Assembly: GCA_964527215.1 (NCBI GenBank)
Contig: CAZGNZ010000003.1
Coordinates: forward strand, 80,905 to 144,904
Direction: 5' to 3'
From: CAZGNZ01 sp964527215
GTDB lineage: Bacteria; Fidelibacterota; Marinisomatia; SCGC-AAA003-L08; JACNLC01
DNA length: 64,000 bases
Of the stretch, positions 27,865-36,940 are shown piece after piece. The notes beneath the pieces were generated by a model, which had not been told where the DNA came from, ran no database searches, and worked only from the letters and a program-made list of their open reading frames with translations. Position numbers and translations under genes: made by a program. Within the stretch, counting starts at the first letter, position 1; each line of letters opens with the position of its first letter.

Positions 27865-30800
27865 TTATTTTCCTGATTCCGGCAGCCAGAAATCCCTGGG
27901 ATACAGCCTGTGGATTCTCAGTCCGTCATTCACATTGTCCAAATACCCATCAAAGGAGTCCAGCTGGGAGGGTGATCCAATCACAAAATAATGAGTTTCA
28001 GGAGAGACGGCAGACTGTGTATCCAGACCTGGAAGAACCTTTCCGTTTACGGACTTCATTCTGCTTCTAAGTTCTGTTGTTAAATCCTTGCTGGTATCCA
28101 GCTCCAGAATCCGTGTTCGAAAACTCCGGACGGAATCCGGTGTAATGCCGTCAGCAATATCGGCGGCCATATCATATCCGCGGCTTTCATACCGATCCCC
28201 GGCGCGGTTGATCCGGAATGCCTGGGCGATGGTATATGGAACCAGTGTTGACTCGAAATCCGCTTGATCCAGCTCATCCACCACAAACTGCATGGTTTGA
28301 GATAAATCGGGGCAGCGCTCGGCATAATAGGATAAATACCCGGTGATCTCGCTGGAACGGATTCCGTTGGAATATGCCAGACCCGCTCCCCAGGTCTTCA
28401 TGAAAACGCTGTGGGGCCCGCCGCCGCTGAATGTATTGGAAGCCAGAAAATCGAGCAGTTCCTCATCATCATATTCCGTATAATGCACTCCGCGGGTCCG
28501 GTGGATATGGACACCGGTACTCATATTGGGGTTGACCAGCCCCAGCACATTGGAGGCGGTATGTTCGTCAAGTCGGGAAGACGATTGGGAAAGTATTCCC
28601 GGACGGTGCGGATATACTGCTGCAATGTGTCGATCTCTGTAAAATGCGTCAGTCAGCTGAATCATATCGTCACCTATCTGCCTGGTCAGTTCTGTGCTGC
28701 CGACAATGAATCCGCGGACAAGGTGCTGATTTCGCAGCATGTCCAGGATCAGCTGTACATCAGCCAGAATCTCAGCCGGATCCTTCAGCACATCCGTTTT
28801 AATGCTTCGGCAGAGATAAACCCAATCCTGCGGCAGACTGGCATCGGGAATATCTGAGAGCAGAATCAAAAGGTCGTTAACAGCCATTGAAGCCAGGTGA
28901 GACAAATCATCCGACGGTAATTTCCCGCTGAACTTCAGTGGCCGCTCCGGGTCGTCCAGACGAACCCTGAGACTGGTCAGGCTGTCAATAATGGTTTCCC
29001 TTGACAGCGTTCTCCAATTTCCCAAATCCGAACAGAACTGGCTGAAAGCACCAATATCATCATCGGGACATTCCTGAAGCTGCCAGCTCAAACGCTGATA
29101 AGAATGGGTGCGGGTTAAAAAACTGCCGGTGGCAAGGTAAAGGGGATTCTTCTGATTGATAACTGCATCCGCCGGGTCGTTGACCCAGCCTTCTTCTGCT
29201 CCGCGGGTACGGTTCCGAAGATTGTTCAGAGCCAGATTTATGGCTTTCCGGATTCGCGGCAGGTTCTCAGTGCGTAAGTCCGGATAGGTCAGGAATGTCT
29301 CCATCCATTCCAAAACCTGATGGGTTTCTGCAAGATTGGAGCCCGCGCCGGTTAGGATGAGTTCGTTTCGGTCAGTAATTGTGTTGTGATCAAAAAATAC
29401 ATTCAAATACAGGATTTCCTGCTGAAGGGCAATACTCATATTTTCATATGACAGGGGCTCTCCATTCCGGATAACTCCCGTTTGCCGGATAAAAGTGGGC
29501 AATGCAGAGAGCATCGGAAGCAGATGAGCGGGGATCGTATTCAGGTTCAATGCCAATCCTGCAAAACCGCTGGTCATGTAATCAAACCGGGAGACGATCA
29601 GCTGACCTCCGCCAGACAGATATCCAATATCAAAATCAAGAGGGTCATCCAGAGTCAGCGGCGGATTGTCAAGAAATTCCGGAAGCTCAACAGATGCCAT
29701 CTGCGAATCTATTTTTCTGGTTTTCTCAGCGTATTCTTCTTCATATCGAAGCAGACTTTTCTGGGTATCCGTCAGTCCGTACTGCTCCTGCAGATTCCGA
29801 ATCGCTGTGTCAATCCGCTTTTTCCGGTCGGTTTCTTCTTCCTGAATCAGCCCTGGATTGGGTTTAGCAACCACAGCATACGGCTGCGCATCCAGCAGCC
29901 CCCACTTACGAACAGCATTTCCCCAGCGGTTCTCCGTATTATCAGCAATTTTTCGAATCCCGTCAAATTCCTCCATCGAAACCATCGAACGGTGGAACCC
30001 TCCCCGTTGATGAAGTTGGTGGAAAGTGTTCATCCAGCCGGATCCGCTGTTTCTGTAGCCGAAGCGTGGCGGTGAGTTCAGGAAATTCTGGATGGTCCGG
30101 ATAGACTGGGTGATCCCTGCGTTGACTCGCTGGTTAAAATCGATCAACTCCGGAGAACCTGGTGCGAGCTGAATGATCCTTTCCAGCTCAGTATGGACTA
30201 TGTTCCGAATGCTGTCCATCATTACCAAACTGGTCAGATCCGGATCAACATTGCTGAATCCCAGTGAAACGGGGTTACCGGGATAGCTGCTGCGCCATCC
30301 GAATACACCGGTTGCACCAAAATTCACCTGCCTGGATTCCGGATCTACCAGAGTGCGATGCAGGGTTGATGTCTGTCCTCCGGCAAATGCATCCAGGAAA
30401 ATATCGAACAGCATTTGCTCTTCCAGAGGGATATCCAGATGGGCCGGCCAAGTGAAAAGCAGGATGCCCGGCTCTCGGACATTCATGTTGGGGAACCAGG
30501 ATTCTGCCATTGTCCCTTCCGGGGCAGGGTGGGGTTCCGGAAGTCGTTTTAGAAAGTCGTCCGGATGAAATTCCACTGTTGCCGCCGGTTCAGTGTGACC
30601 CAGTATTTCACTCAGTCGTGTCAGGCATTCTGTCATTGCCACCGAGGAAGGCATGGAGACCACCATTCCCATGTTATTCAGGTGATGGGTTGCAGAATGG
30701 AAATCCCGAATATGCCGGGGCACCATTGTACGCATTGCCGGGGGGTGACCGCCGGACACATATGAAAGCGGGTTGCTTTCTCCGTACACCAGACGGTTCA

Positions 30801-31416
30801 GGGTCATGGACATATTGGACCAGGGATTTTCAAATGAGCTTACCATTTCCGTGTATACGGATCCCTTTTCCTCCAGACTCATAGTGCCGTCAGCCGGATC
30901 GCGAAGGATGCCCATATTGCGAACCTCCCGGCGAATTTCTTCATCGGAAAAAGTGGGGTGGAGCATGGCATCCAGTTTGGCTGTCAGAAGCTCGAAAAAT
31001 CCCTCCGGGCCGGCACTGGTGCTGAAGTGATAGCAGGTCCTCAACTGCTGGGTATAGGCAGAACTGCTGCCCAGCCGCATATCCTCAAGCGCTGCAACAT
31101 ATTGTCCTTTGGTTCCCTTGCCCAGCAGGAGGTGCTCCAGAGCGTGCGGTTCTCCCCGATCCGATACCGGAAACGTATTGACCCAGATGAAGGCTTGCGG
31201 CAGAGACTGGATCTGCAGATAATCCAGCACAAATCCGCTGGGAGCATGCCGGAACCGGGCACCGATCTCCTTACCGAATCCGTTATCGTAAATGCATTCC
31301 GTCCTGAAATCAGCCACCATCTGATCCTGTTTCAGATCAGGTACATCAATTCCCCCGCCAAGCCTGGCGGTCAGCATCAGTAAAAAAACTGTTTTGATGA
31401 GCAGTATGCGGTTCAT
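27865..31416 (-). CDS. Large M16 family metallopeptidase (presequence-protease-like)
   Basis: About 1183 residues with a signal peptide (ILLIKTVFLLMLTARLGGG). The inverted zinc motif H91-A-L-E-H95 is intact, and the protein spans the four repeated domains of M16C enzymes, though it is longer than the roughly 970-1000 residues usual for PreP. Being exported, it probably degrades peptides or unstructured proteins in the periplasm or at the outer membrane. ATG 31416 has a GGAGG ribosome site and gives the clean signal peptide; the longer 31491 reading does not. It heads a run with two coiled-coil proteins and an ABC exporter. Confidence 0.9.
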   Translation of the reverse strand: MNRILLIKTVFLLMLTARLGGGIDVPDLKQDQMVADFRTECIYDNGFGKEIGARFRHAPSGFVLDYLQIQSLPQAFIWVNTFPVSDRGEPHALEHLLLGKGTKGQYVAALEDMRLGSSSAYTQQLRTCYHFSTSAGPEGFFELLTAKLDAMLHPTFSDEEIRREVRNMGILRDPADGTMSLEEKGSVYTEMVSSFENPWSNMSMTLNRLVYGESNPLSYVSGGHPPAMRTMVPRHIRDFHSATHHLNNMGMVVSMPSSVAMTECLTRLSEILGHTEPAATVEFHPDDFLKRLPEPHPAPEGTMAESWFPNMNVREPGILLFTWPAHLDIPLEEQMLFDIFLDAFAGGQTSTLHRTLVDPESRQVNFGATGVFGWRSSYPGNPVSLGFSNVDPDLTSLVMMDSIRNIVHTELERIIQLAPGSPELIDFNQRVNAGITQSIRTIQNFLNSPPRFGYRNSGSGWMNTFHQLHQRGGFHRSMVSMEEFDGIRKIADNTENRWGNAVRKWGLLDAQPYAVVAKPNPGLIQEEETDRKKRIDTAIRNLQEQYGLTDTQKSLLRYEEEYAEKTRKIDSQMASVELPEFLDNPPLTLDDPLDFDIGYLSGGGQLIVSRFDYMTSGFAGLALNLNTIPAHLLPMLSALPTFIRQTGVIRNGEPLSYENMSIALQQEILYLNVFFDHNTITDRNELILTGAGSNLAETHQVLEWMETFLTYPDLRTENLPRIRKAINLALNNLRNRTRGAEEGWVNDPADAVINQKNPLYLATGSFLTRTHSYQRLSWQLQECPDDDIGAFSQFCSDLGNWRTLSRETIIDSLTSLRVRLDDPERPLKFSGKLPSDDLSHLASMAVNDLLILLSDIPDASLPQDWVYLCRSIKTDVLKDPAEILADVQLILDMLRNQHLVRGFIVGSTELTRQIGDDMIQLTDAFYRDRHIAAVYPHRPGILSQSSSRLDEHTASNVLGLVNPNMSTGVHIHRTRGVHYTEYDDEELLDFLASNTFSGGGPHSVFMKTWGAGLAYSNGIRSSEITGYLSYYAERCPDLSQTMQFVVDELDQADFESTLVPYTIAQAFRINRAGDRYESRGYDMAADIADGITPDSVRSFRTRILELDTSKDLTTELRSRMKSVNGKVLPGLDTQSAVSPETHYFVIGSPSQLDSFDGYLDNVNDGLRIHRLYPRDFWLPESGK

Positions 31417-32076
31417 GGCAGTCTGACCTCCTGTTGTTTGCAGTCTGTAATGGAGTTTGTTAAAATCAGCCCATTTCAAAGCGACCGGCACCCAAACCGA
31501 GAGTACGGAAAATCTGGTTGGACGCAGTCTGTAAATTAACCCGGAGTTCTTTATAATTCATTGCAATTCGAGAGGGTGCGTACTGAGTTCCACATCCGAC
31601 TGACCTGCATATTTCACGAGAATAGCTTAGTCCGGATATTTCATGAGACTTCGTGATGAGATGATGAAAATGATTGATTCTACAAGGCATATGAAGAAAA
31701 ATGAGTGAAATCGTACTGGACAGTACGTTGAAAACATTTTTCGAGTATAACGCTGTAGAATTGAGCAGATCTGTCATCGGAATAGATTTCTCATGAAATA
31801 TTCGGGTTAGCGTACAATGCTTCGCATCTTTCGGCCAATGATATATCCGGGCTAGATCGAGGGATGGTCAGTCGGTCTCGTAGCGGATTAAATATATTTT
31901 GGCCAGCCGTGACCGAGTTCATCCATTGGTTTTATGAATTTTCACCAGACGTTTTTCTCGAGTCAATAAGGTGGCATTTACCGGTCAATATTGGTAGGTC
32001 AGCTGGAACCGGGCAATCCTGCCCACAATATTGCCGTCTGCATTAAAAATATGTGTTGACGATGAGATTCAATCCG
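31417..32076. other. Gene-free interval with a MITE-like element
   Basis: 660 nt lie between the M16 gene start and the stop of an FtsX permease gene. The middle holds the mobile element at 31627-31809 and partial extra copies of its ends on both sides (ATATTTCACGAGA at about 31604, ATATCCGGGCTA at about 31842), which suggests nested or repeated insertion. No coding frame is supported. Confidence 0.65.
31627..31809 (-). mobile_element. MITE-like element, copy 1
   Basis: A 183-bp element bounded by imperfect inverted repeats (TTAGTCCGGATATTTCATGA at the left, TCATGAAATATTCGGGTTA at the right), without coding capacity. Its interior contains GTACTGGACAGTAC and the ATTGATTCTACAAGGCATAT stretch shared with 63312-63516, which is in the opposite orientation. 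The ends suggest a TA target site, as used by IS630/Tc1-type transposases; that is inference. Confidence 0.8.
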
Positions 32077-34500
32077 TCATTCGTAGCGAAGCGCTTCTAT
32101 GGGATTGGCCAAAGCCACCCGGAATGCCTGCCAAGACATGGTGACTGCCGCCCAGAAAAATGCCGTCAATGCTGCCAGGATAAAACCCAGGGAACTCAAC
32201 TCCGTCTGATAAGCAAAATTTTGAAGCCAGTGGTTCGACCAGTAATAGGCAGCTGTCCAGGCGACAGCAACGGCAATGCAAATCATGATGAGCATATCCC
32301 TCATCATGGTTACTGCAATCTGTATCAGGGTCGCCCCCATCACTTTCCTGATTCCCATCTCTTTCCTGCGCTGTTCAGCTGAAAAACTGGACAGTCCCAG
32401 CAGTCCCAGGCATCCCGTGAAAATGGACATGAATGCGAAAATACTGAACAGTCGGCCGGTACGGATTTCTGCGCTGTATTTTTGGTTGAAATGCTCGTTA
32501 AAAAAATAATATTCGAATATTTTATCCGGGACAAACTTTTCCCAGAGGTCTTCAATAAATGCAATGGTCTCCTGGGTTTTTTCGCCGGTCAGTCGAATGG
32601 ACAGATAAGATCCGGTATAATGATTCAGCCGGATAACCAGCGGATCAATGGTTTGATACAGAGATCTGAAATTGTAATCCTCCACAACGCCGATCACATT
32701 CAGGATATTTGTGGATTCTGCGGACGGTCCGATTTCGCAGATTTGCGAACCGACTCCCTCTTCCAGCCGCAGCATTTTCAGGGCTTCCTGATTAATAATA
32801 CAGGATAAGGTGTCATCAAATTCATCCGGTGCGAAATTCCTGCCTTCCCGCAGCTGAATTCCATAAGTATCAATATAGTTCTCATCTGTCCAAAGCACTG
32901 CCGGAACGATAGACAGGTCCCCGGGATTGGTGGAATTGCTGTGTGCATTGTATGGATAGTTGTTTGATCCCGGAATAGAGGTGGAGAACACGGCGCTCTT
33001 TATTTGGGGATGACGCAGCAGTTCCGATCTGAAAATTTCTCCCTGAGGCCGCAGAACACTCGACCGTGGGAGAATCAGCAGCTGCTCCCGGTCAAAACCC
33101 AGATCCATCTCATGAAACAACTTCACCTGATCCCTGATAATCATTGTCACCGTCAGCAGTCCGATGGAAATGGAAAACTGGATAACCACCAGTATCCGTC
33201 GCAATCCGGTGTTCCGGCTTCCGGCAGACAGTTTGCCTTTCAGCACCTCCACCGGTTTGAAGGATGCGAGAAACAAGGCAGGATATGCGCCGCTGATCAA
33301 ACTGACTGCCAGGATGATCACTGCACAGACCAGAATCACAACCGGTTGAAACAGGGCATTCATTGTGAATGTTTTGCCGGTGATATTGTTAAAGAAAGGC
33401 AGAAGCAGCGGTGTGACTGAAAGCACAAGCATCACTGCAGCAATGGTTTGTAGAAAAGACTCGCCAAGGAACTGAAAAACCAAAGTCCTGCGGTGGGATC
33501 CCAGTGTCTTTCGAATCCCGACTTCCCTGGCACGGCCTGCGGACCTGGCAGTGGCCAGATTAATGAAATTAACACAGCCGATAATCAGTACAAATCCTGC
33601 GACCACGGCAAAGATCAGAATGGTTTTCGAATTGCCTTCAGGTCCCATCTGATTGCTGATTTCCGAATGCAGATATACATCCATGAAAGGTTCCAGGTAA
33701 TACCCATACCGGTTCCCTGCCTCCACCAATGCATCGTAAGACATCCCCGTTGCCTGGAGTATCTGAGGATCAACAAAATCTTTTACAACCCCTTGGATTT
33801 TCTGATTCACAGCCGGGATGGACGCATTTTCTGCCAATAGGAGATAGCAGACGTAATTATTGCTGATCCATAATTCATTGTTGATCTGATCACCCATTGA
33901 AACCATGGATGCCAGAAAATCAAACTGAATGTGAGATTGTGACGGTGGATCCGGCGTCACTCCTGTGATCAGATAATCGGTCCCGTTTTCCATTGTCAGA
34001 TATTTGCCCATCGGATCCTCGCTGCCGAAATATTTTTCCGCTGCTTGTTCAGTTATCACCAGAGTGTGGGGCAGATTCAGTGCATTATCAGGATTTCCTT
34101 TTATGAGCGGGAAATCGAATATCTTAAATACGGTGGAATCTGCAAATACAAATCCGTTTTCGTTGAAGCTCCGGTCACCATATTTGATGAGGAAACGACC
34201 GACAGGCTGAAAACGGACGGCATTTTCGATTTCAGGAAGAATTTCAGGAAATGCTTTGGCCATGGGAGCCGGCGATGATGCCATTAAGAGAACCTGATTT
34301 CCGATCACACCATCCAGGATGACCCGAGCAATCCGGTCTTTCTTTTCATGAAACCGATCGAACTGCAGCTCATCAAAAATATACAGCAGTATAAAAACCA
34401 CGGTAAGAAAACCAATCGCCAGGCCGGCAATGTTGATAATGCTGTATCCCCGGTGTCTGAGAATATTCCGCCAGGCGGTTTTAAATATATTTGCAGTCAT
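32077..34500 (-). CDS. FtsX/MacB-type ABC permease 1
   Basis: An 807-residue fused permease. An N-terminal transmembrane helix (about 17-42) is followed by a MacB-like periplasmic domain, three helices (about 295-440), a further anchor and second periplasmic domain (about 445-690) and three C-terminal helices. Two coupling motifs, REVGIRKTLGS and KEMGIRKVMGA, show that two FtsX cores are joined in one chain. Such proteins work with LolD/MacB-like ATPases as mechanotransmitters that expel or relocate periplasmic substrates or lipoproteins. No ATPase gene is adjacent; the nearest LolD-type ATPase is at 42650. Confidence 0.93.
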   Translation of the reverse strand: MTANIFKTAWRNILRHRGYSIINIAGLAIGFLTVVFILLYIFDELQFDRFHEKKDRIARVILDGVIGNQVLLMASSPAPMAKAFPEILPEIENAVRFQPVGRFLIKYGDRSFNENGFVFADSTVFKIFDFPLIKGNPDNALNLPHTLVITEQAAEKYFGSEDPMGKYLTMENGTDYLITGVTPDPPSQSHIQFDFLASMVSMGDQINNELWISNNYVCYLLLAENASIPAVNQKIQGVVKDFVDPQILQATGMSYDALVEAGNRYGYYLEPFMDVYLHSEISNQMGPEGNSKTILIFAVVAGFVLIIGCVNFINLATARSAGRAREVGIRKTLGSHRRTLVFQFLGESFLQTIAAVMLVLSVTPLLLPFFNNITGKTFTMNALFQPVVILVCAVIILAVSLISGAYPALFLASFKPVEVLKGKLSAGSRNTGLRRILVVIQFSISIGLLTVTMIIRDQVKLFHEMDLGFDREQLLILPRSSVLRPQGEIFRSELLRHPQIKSAVFSTSIPGSNNYPYNAHSNSTNPGDLSIVPAVLWTDENYIDTYGIQLREGRNFAPDEFDDTLSCIINQEALKMLRLEEGVGSQICEIGPSAESTNILNVIGVVEDYNFRSLYQTIDPLVIRLNHYTGSYLSIRLTGEKTQETIAFIEDLWEKFVPDKIFEYYFFNEHFNQKYSAEIRTGRLFSIFAFMSIFTGCLGLLGLSSFSAEQRRKEMGIRKVMGATLIQIAVTMMRDMLIMICIAVAVAWTAAYYWSNHWLQNFAYQTELSSLGFILAALTAFFWAAVTMSWQAFRVALANPIEALRYE

Positions 34501-34817
34501 ACATATCTCATTTTATGGAATTCGGATTACAAATGTCAGATTCAATACAGGCGGCAGTAAAGCTCATTGACGTTCCAGTGTCCATCCTGAATTTTCCGCA
34601 CGGACGATTGTGCCTTTGGAAGCAGAAGAATTCCGATGAAGCCGCAGTATGGGTTTATTGATCTATGGATAGTCTTTCAACTGATACAAGTGTGGCATGA
34701 TAATGAAAACATACTTAAAATCTGTTTGTTGGAAATACATTTATACATTCCGGTTGTCCGGAAAACCGCGTTGTTACAGATCAGAGCCTGCTTATTCTGC
34801 CGAACCTGTTTCAGCCG
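34501..34817. other. Gene-free interval upstream of FtsX permease 1
   Basis: 317 nt separate the FtsX permease 1 start from the PD40 lipoprotein stop. I see no convincing coding frame, terminator or palindrome, so the promoter of the FtsX gene is unresolved. Confidence 0.5.
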
Positions 34818-35849
34818 TCATTGTTTTTCATTGGAGGATGGTTTCAGTTCCAGAATCCGATCAATACTCAGCCAGTACAAATCACCGTTTCCATTTTGCG
34901 GATTCAGATGGATATCCACCAGGGCAGAATAATTCCCGGGCTGATCTGCGGGGATGTCGGGGTTGAGGCGGTTGCTGCTGAAAATCAGGTACATGCTGTC
35001 AGGTGTCAGGGCTGGGCAAAAATCCAGCGCACTGGAGTTGACGACACTGCCCAGGTTTCTGGCTGCGGTCCAGCCGCCGGCATCATCATTGAAACAGATA
35101 TACAAATCCCCGCCGCCAAATCCGTCTCCGCGTCCCCAGCTGCCAAAGATCAGAAAAGCCTCATCCGGGGCAATCAGGGCATTGTAATCCCCCAGTTCAC
35201 TGTTTACCATCGAGCCCAGATTTTCAGGCGGCAGATATCCGTTACCCAGCCAGTAGCAGGCGTAAATATTTTCCCCGGATCCGTCTGCATCCAGCTCAGC
35301 CGTGAAATACAGATTTTTTGATTTGGAAACACTCGGGTAAAATTCGTTTCCTGCTGAGTTTACAACATTGCCCAGATTTTCAGGATCACTCCAGCCTGTC
35401 TGTGTTCGGTGCATCACCCATATATCATAATCCGGTGCGGTTCCGCGTTCAGGTTTGGGCCGGTTAGATGAAAAATACATGAATTTTCCATCCGGGCTGA
35501 TAAACGGTTCAATATCGCTGTACAACCCGGAAAATGACGCCACCTCCGGACGACTCCATTTTCGGTCCGATGTCTGACGGGATACCATGATAACGCCTTT
35601 TCTGGAGGGAAGCCAGACTGAATAATAGAATTCTTTGCCGTCCGGTGTAAAAGCAGCATCCCTTTCGTTCATACCCGTAGATATGAAACCCGGTGCCATC
35701 AGCTCCACCCGATGGTCAGGCAAATTTCCGCCAAACCACGGACCATCAGAAGTCCAGCTGGCAGGATGAAATGCAGCCGGCTGCTCAGATGTGCAGCTCC
35801 ATACAATCAGAAAAGCAGATACCAGTATTACAGGCTTGATAAATCTCAT
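34818..35849 (-). CDS. PD40/TolB-like beta-propeller lipoprotein
   Basis: A 343-residue lipoprotein: the signal ends with a VWSC lipobox, so Cys19 is the lipidated residue. The rest consists of PD40/WD40-like blades, seen as repeated DAAFTPDGKEFYYS, EPFISPDGKFMYFSS, NEFYPSVSKSKNLYFTA, ALIAPDEAFLIFGS and FCPALTPDSMYLIFSS units. Such propellers scaffold protein interactions at the outer membrane or periplasm. A GGAG ribosome site precedes the start. The gene lies between an FtsX permease and a sulfotransferase; the link is positional only. Confidence 0.9.
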   Translation of the reverse strand: MRFIKPVILVSAFLIVWSCTSEQPAAFHPASWTSDGPWFGGNLPDHRVELMAPGFISTGMNERDAAFTPDGKEFYYSVWLPSRKGVIMVSRQTSDRKWSRPEVASFSGLYSDIEPFISPDGKFMYFSSNRPKPERGTAPDYDIWVMHRTQTGWSDPENLGNVVNSAGNEFYPSVSKSKNLYFTAELDADGSGENIYACYWLGNGYLPPENLGSMVNSELGDYNALIAPDEAFLIFGSWGRGDGFGGGDLYICFNDDAGGWTAARNLGSVVNSSALDFCPALTPDSMYLIFSSNRLNPDIPADQPGNYSALVDIHLNPQNGNGDLYWLSIDRILELKPSSNEKQ

Positions 35850-35972
35850 TTTTCTCTCCGGGATTTCGTCTTATTCAGGGGGAAAATTTAGGGGAAAACA
35901 GAGGCTTTAACCTGTTAAAAAAAACAGCATATTGCGAAAGCCCATCACATTTCAGTCAAGAATGTATTTGGT

Positions 35973-36773
35973 TCAGCGCTTCCAATCACTGCAGTCCCAG
36001 TCCAGCAGCTCCTCCAGGGACTGTACTTCTTCCCGGTAAATATCCAGCAGTATCTGACGAATATCCGAAGCCATTTCTGATTGATATGGCCGACTGTGGA
36101 CATTCCGAGCCTGAAATCGGGGCGGCAAAGGCAGTTCAAGGAAATCGCAAACCTGTTCAAGGGCACTTTCGGGATGCTCTCTTAGCTGCCGGTTGCGGAG
36201 GACGAGTATCTGATCTTTTGGAAAATATTCAAGTAAACGTTTAATCTGATGACTGTAGAATCCACGGTCAGTATAAGAAAAAATACGGTGCTGATAATCT
36301 GGACAGTTTGCCAATCTGTCTTTTTCCTGCTGTATGGCTTCCCTGAACGGAAGGACCTCATTGCCTTTCTGTGTTTCCATGTTCCAGTGTGAATAGGCAC
36401 GGTCCACAGGATGACGCAGAATTAGAATCCACTTCATTCTGGGATTATAGGTTTGGATGCGACCCGGAACCGGATGCCAGTACATGTAAATGGGGGTGGC
36501 TTCTCCCAGAATTTTAAATCGTTTAGGACTTGAATAGAAGGAATGAAATACTGCTGGCTGTCCGCCAGGATTTTTGAAATAGCGGTCCCGGTCAAAATAA
36601 TGCAGTTCCTTTCGATCCGGCAGGCCGATCTCAGGGTGCTGGGATAGAAGATCAAATAATGCGCTGGTTCCTCCTTTTTGAGTCCCTCCGATGACAAAAT
36701 TGACCAGAAGATCCCGCCTGGTAAACCGGCGCAGAAACACCTGTAAGTACTGCTGAGGTTTTAGTTTAAACAT
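35973..36773 (-). CDS. Sulfotransferase domain protein
   Basis: About 266 residues. The PAPS-binding P-loop GGTQKGGTSALFDLL near residue 32 and the 3'-phosphate motif LILRHPVDRAYSHW are those of the heparan/NodH-type sulfotransferase family. ATG 36773 is chosen over a TTG three codons upstream. The gene is the second sulfotransferase in the window but lacks neighbouring glycosyltransferases, so its acceptor cannot be inferred. Confidence 0.88.
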   Translation of the reverse strand: MFKLKPQQYLQVFLRRFTRRDLLVNFVIGGTQKGGTSALFDLLSQHPEIGLPDRKELHYFDRDRYFKNPGGQPAVFHSFYSSPKRFKILGEATPIYMYWHPVPGRIQTYNPRMKWILILRHPVDRAYSHWNMETQKGNEVLPFREAIQQEKDRLANCPDYQHRIFSYTDRGFYSHQIKRLLEYFPKDQILVLRNRQLREHPESALEQVCDFLELPLPPRFQARNVHSRPYQSEMASDIRQILLDIYREEVQSLEELLDWDCSDWKR

Positions 36774-36940
36774 TTTACACAACGGAAAGCCGGAACCAAG
36801 GAGTTACACAGGACAGTGGCATTTCCGCACCTGAAAATTACCGCGGCGTCATCCAGCCGGACAACAGCGGTATGACCGATAAAACTAAAGTCCATCAATG
36901 TTTTTAGGGAACATGCGAATTACAGCAGCAGCAAAGGGAA

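Noticed and set aside
33004..33420. Plus-strand frames of 100-230 codons opposite the FtsX, M16 and ankyrin genes (for example 33004-33420 and 50142-50846)
   Set aside because: They are antisense shadows of long minus-strand genes with clear domains and show no ribosome site or family motif.
34636..34932. 98-codon plus-strand frame in the interval near 34.6-34.9 kb
   Set aside because: It runs into the 3' end of the PD40 lipoprotein gene on the other strand and has a composition typical of an antisense shadow.
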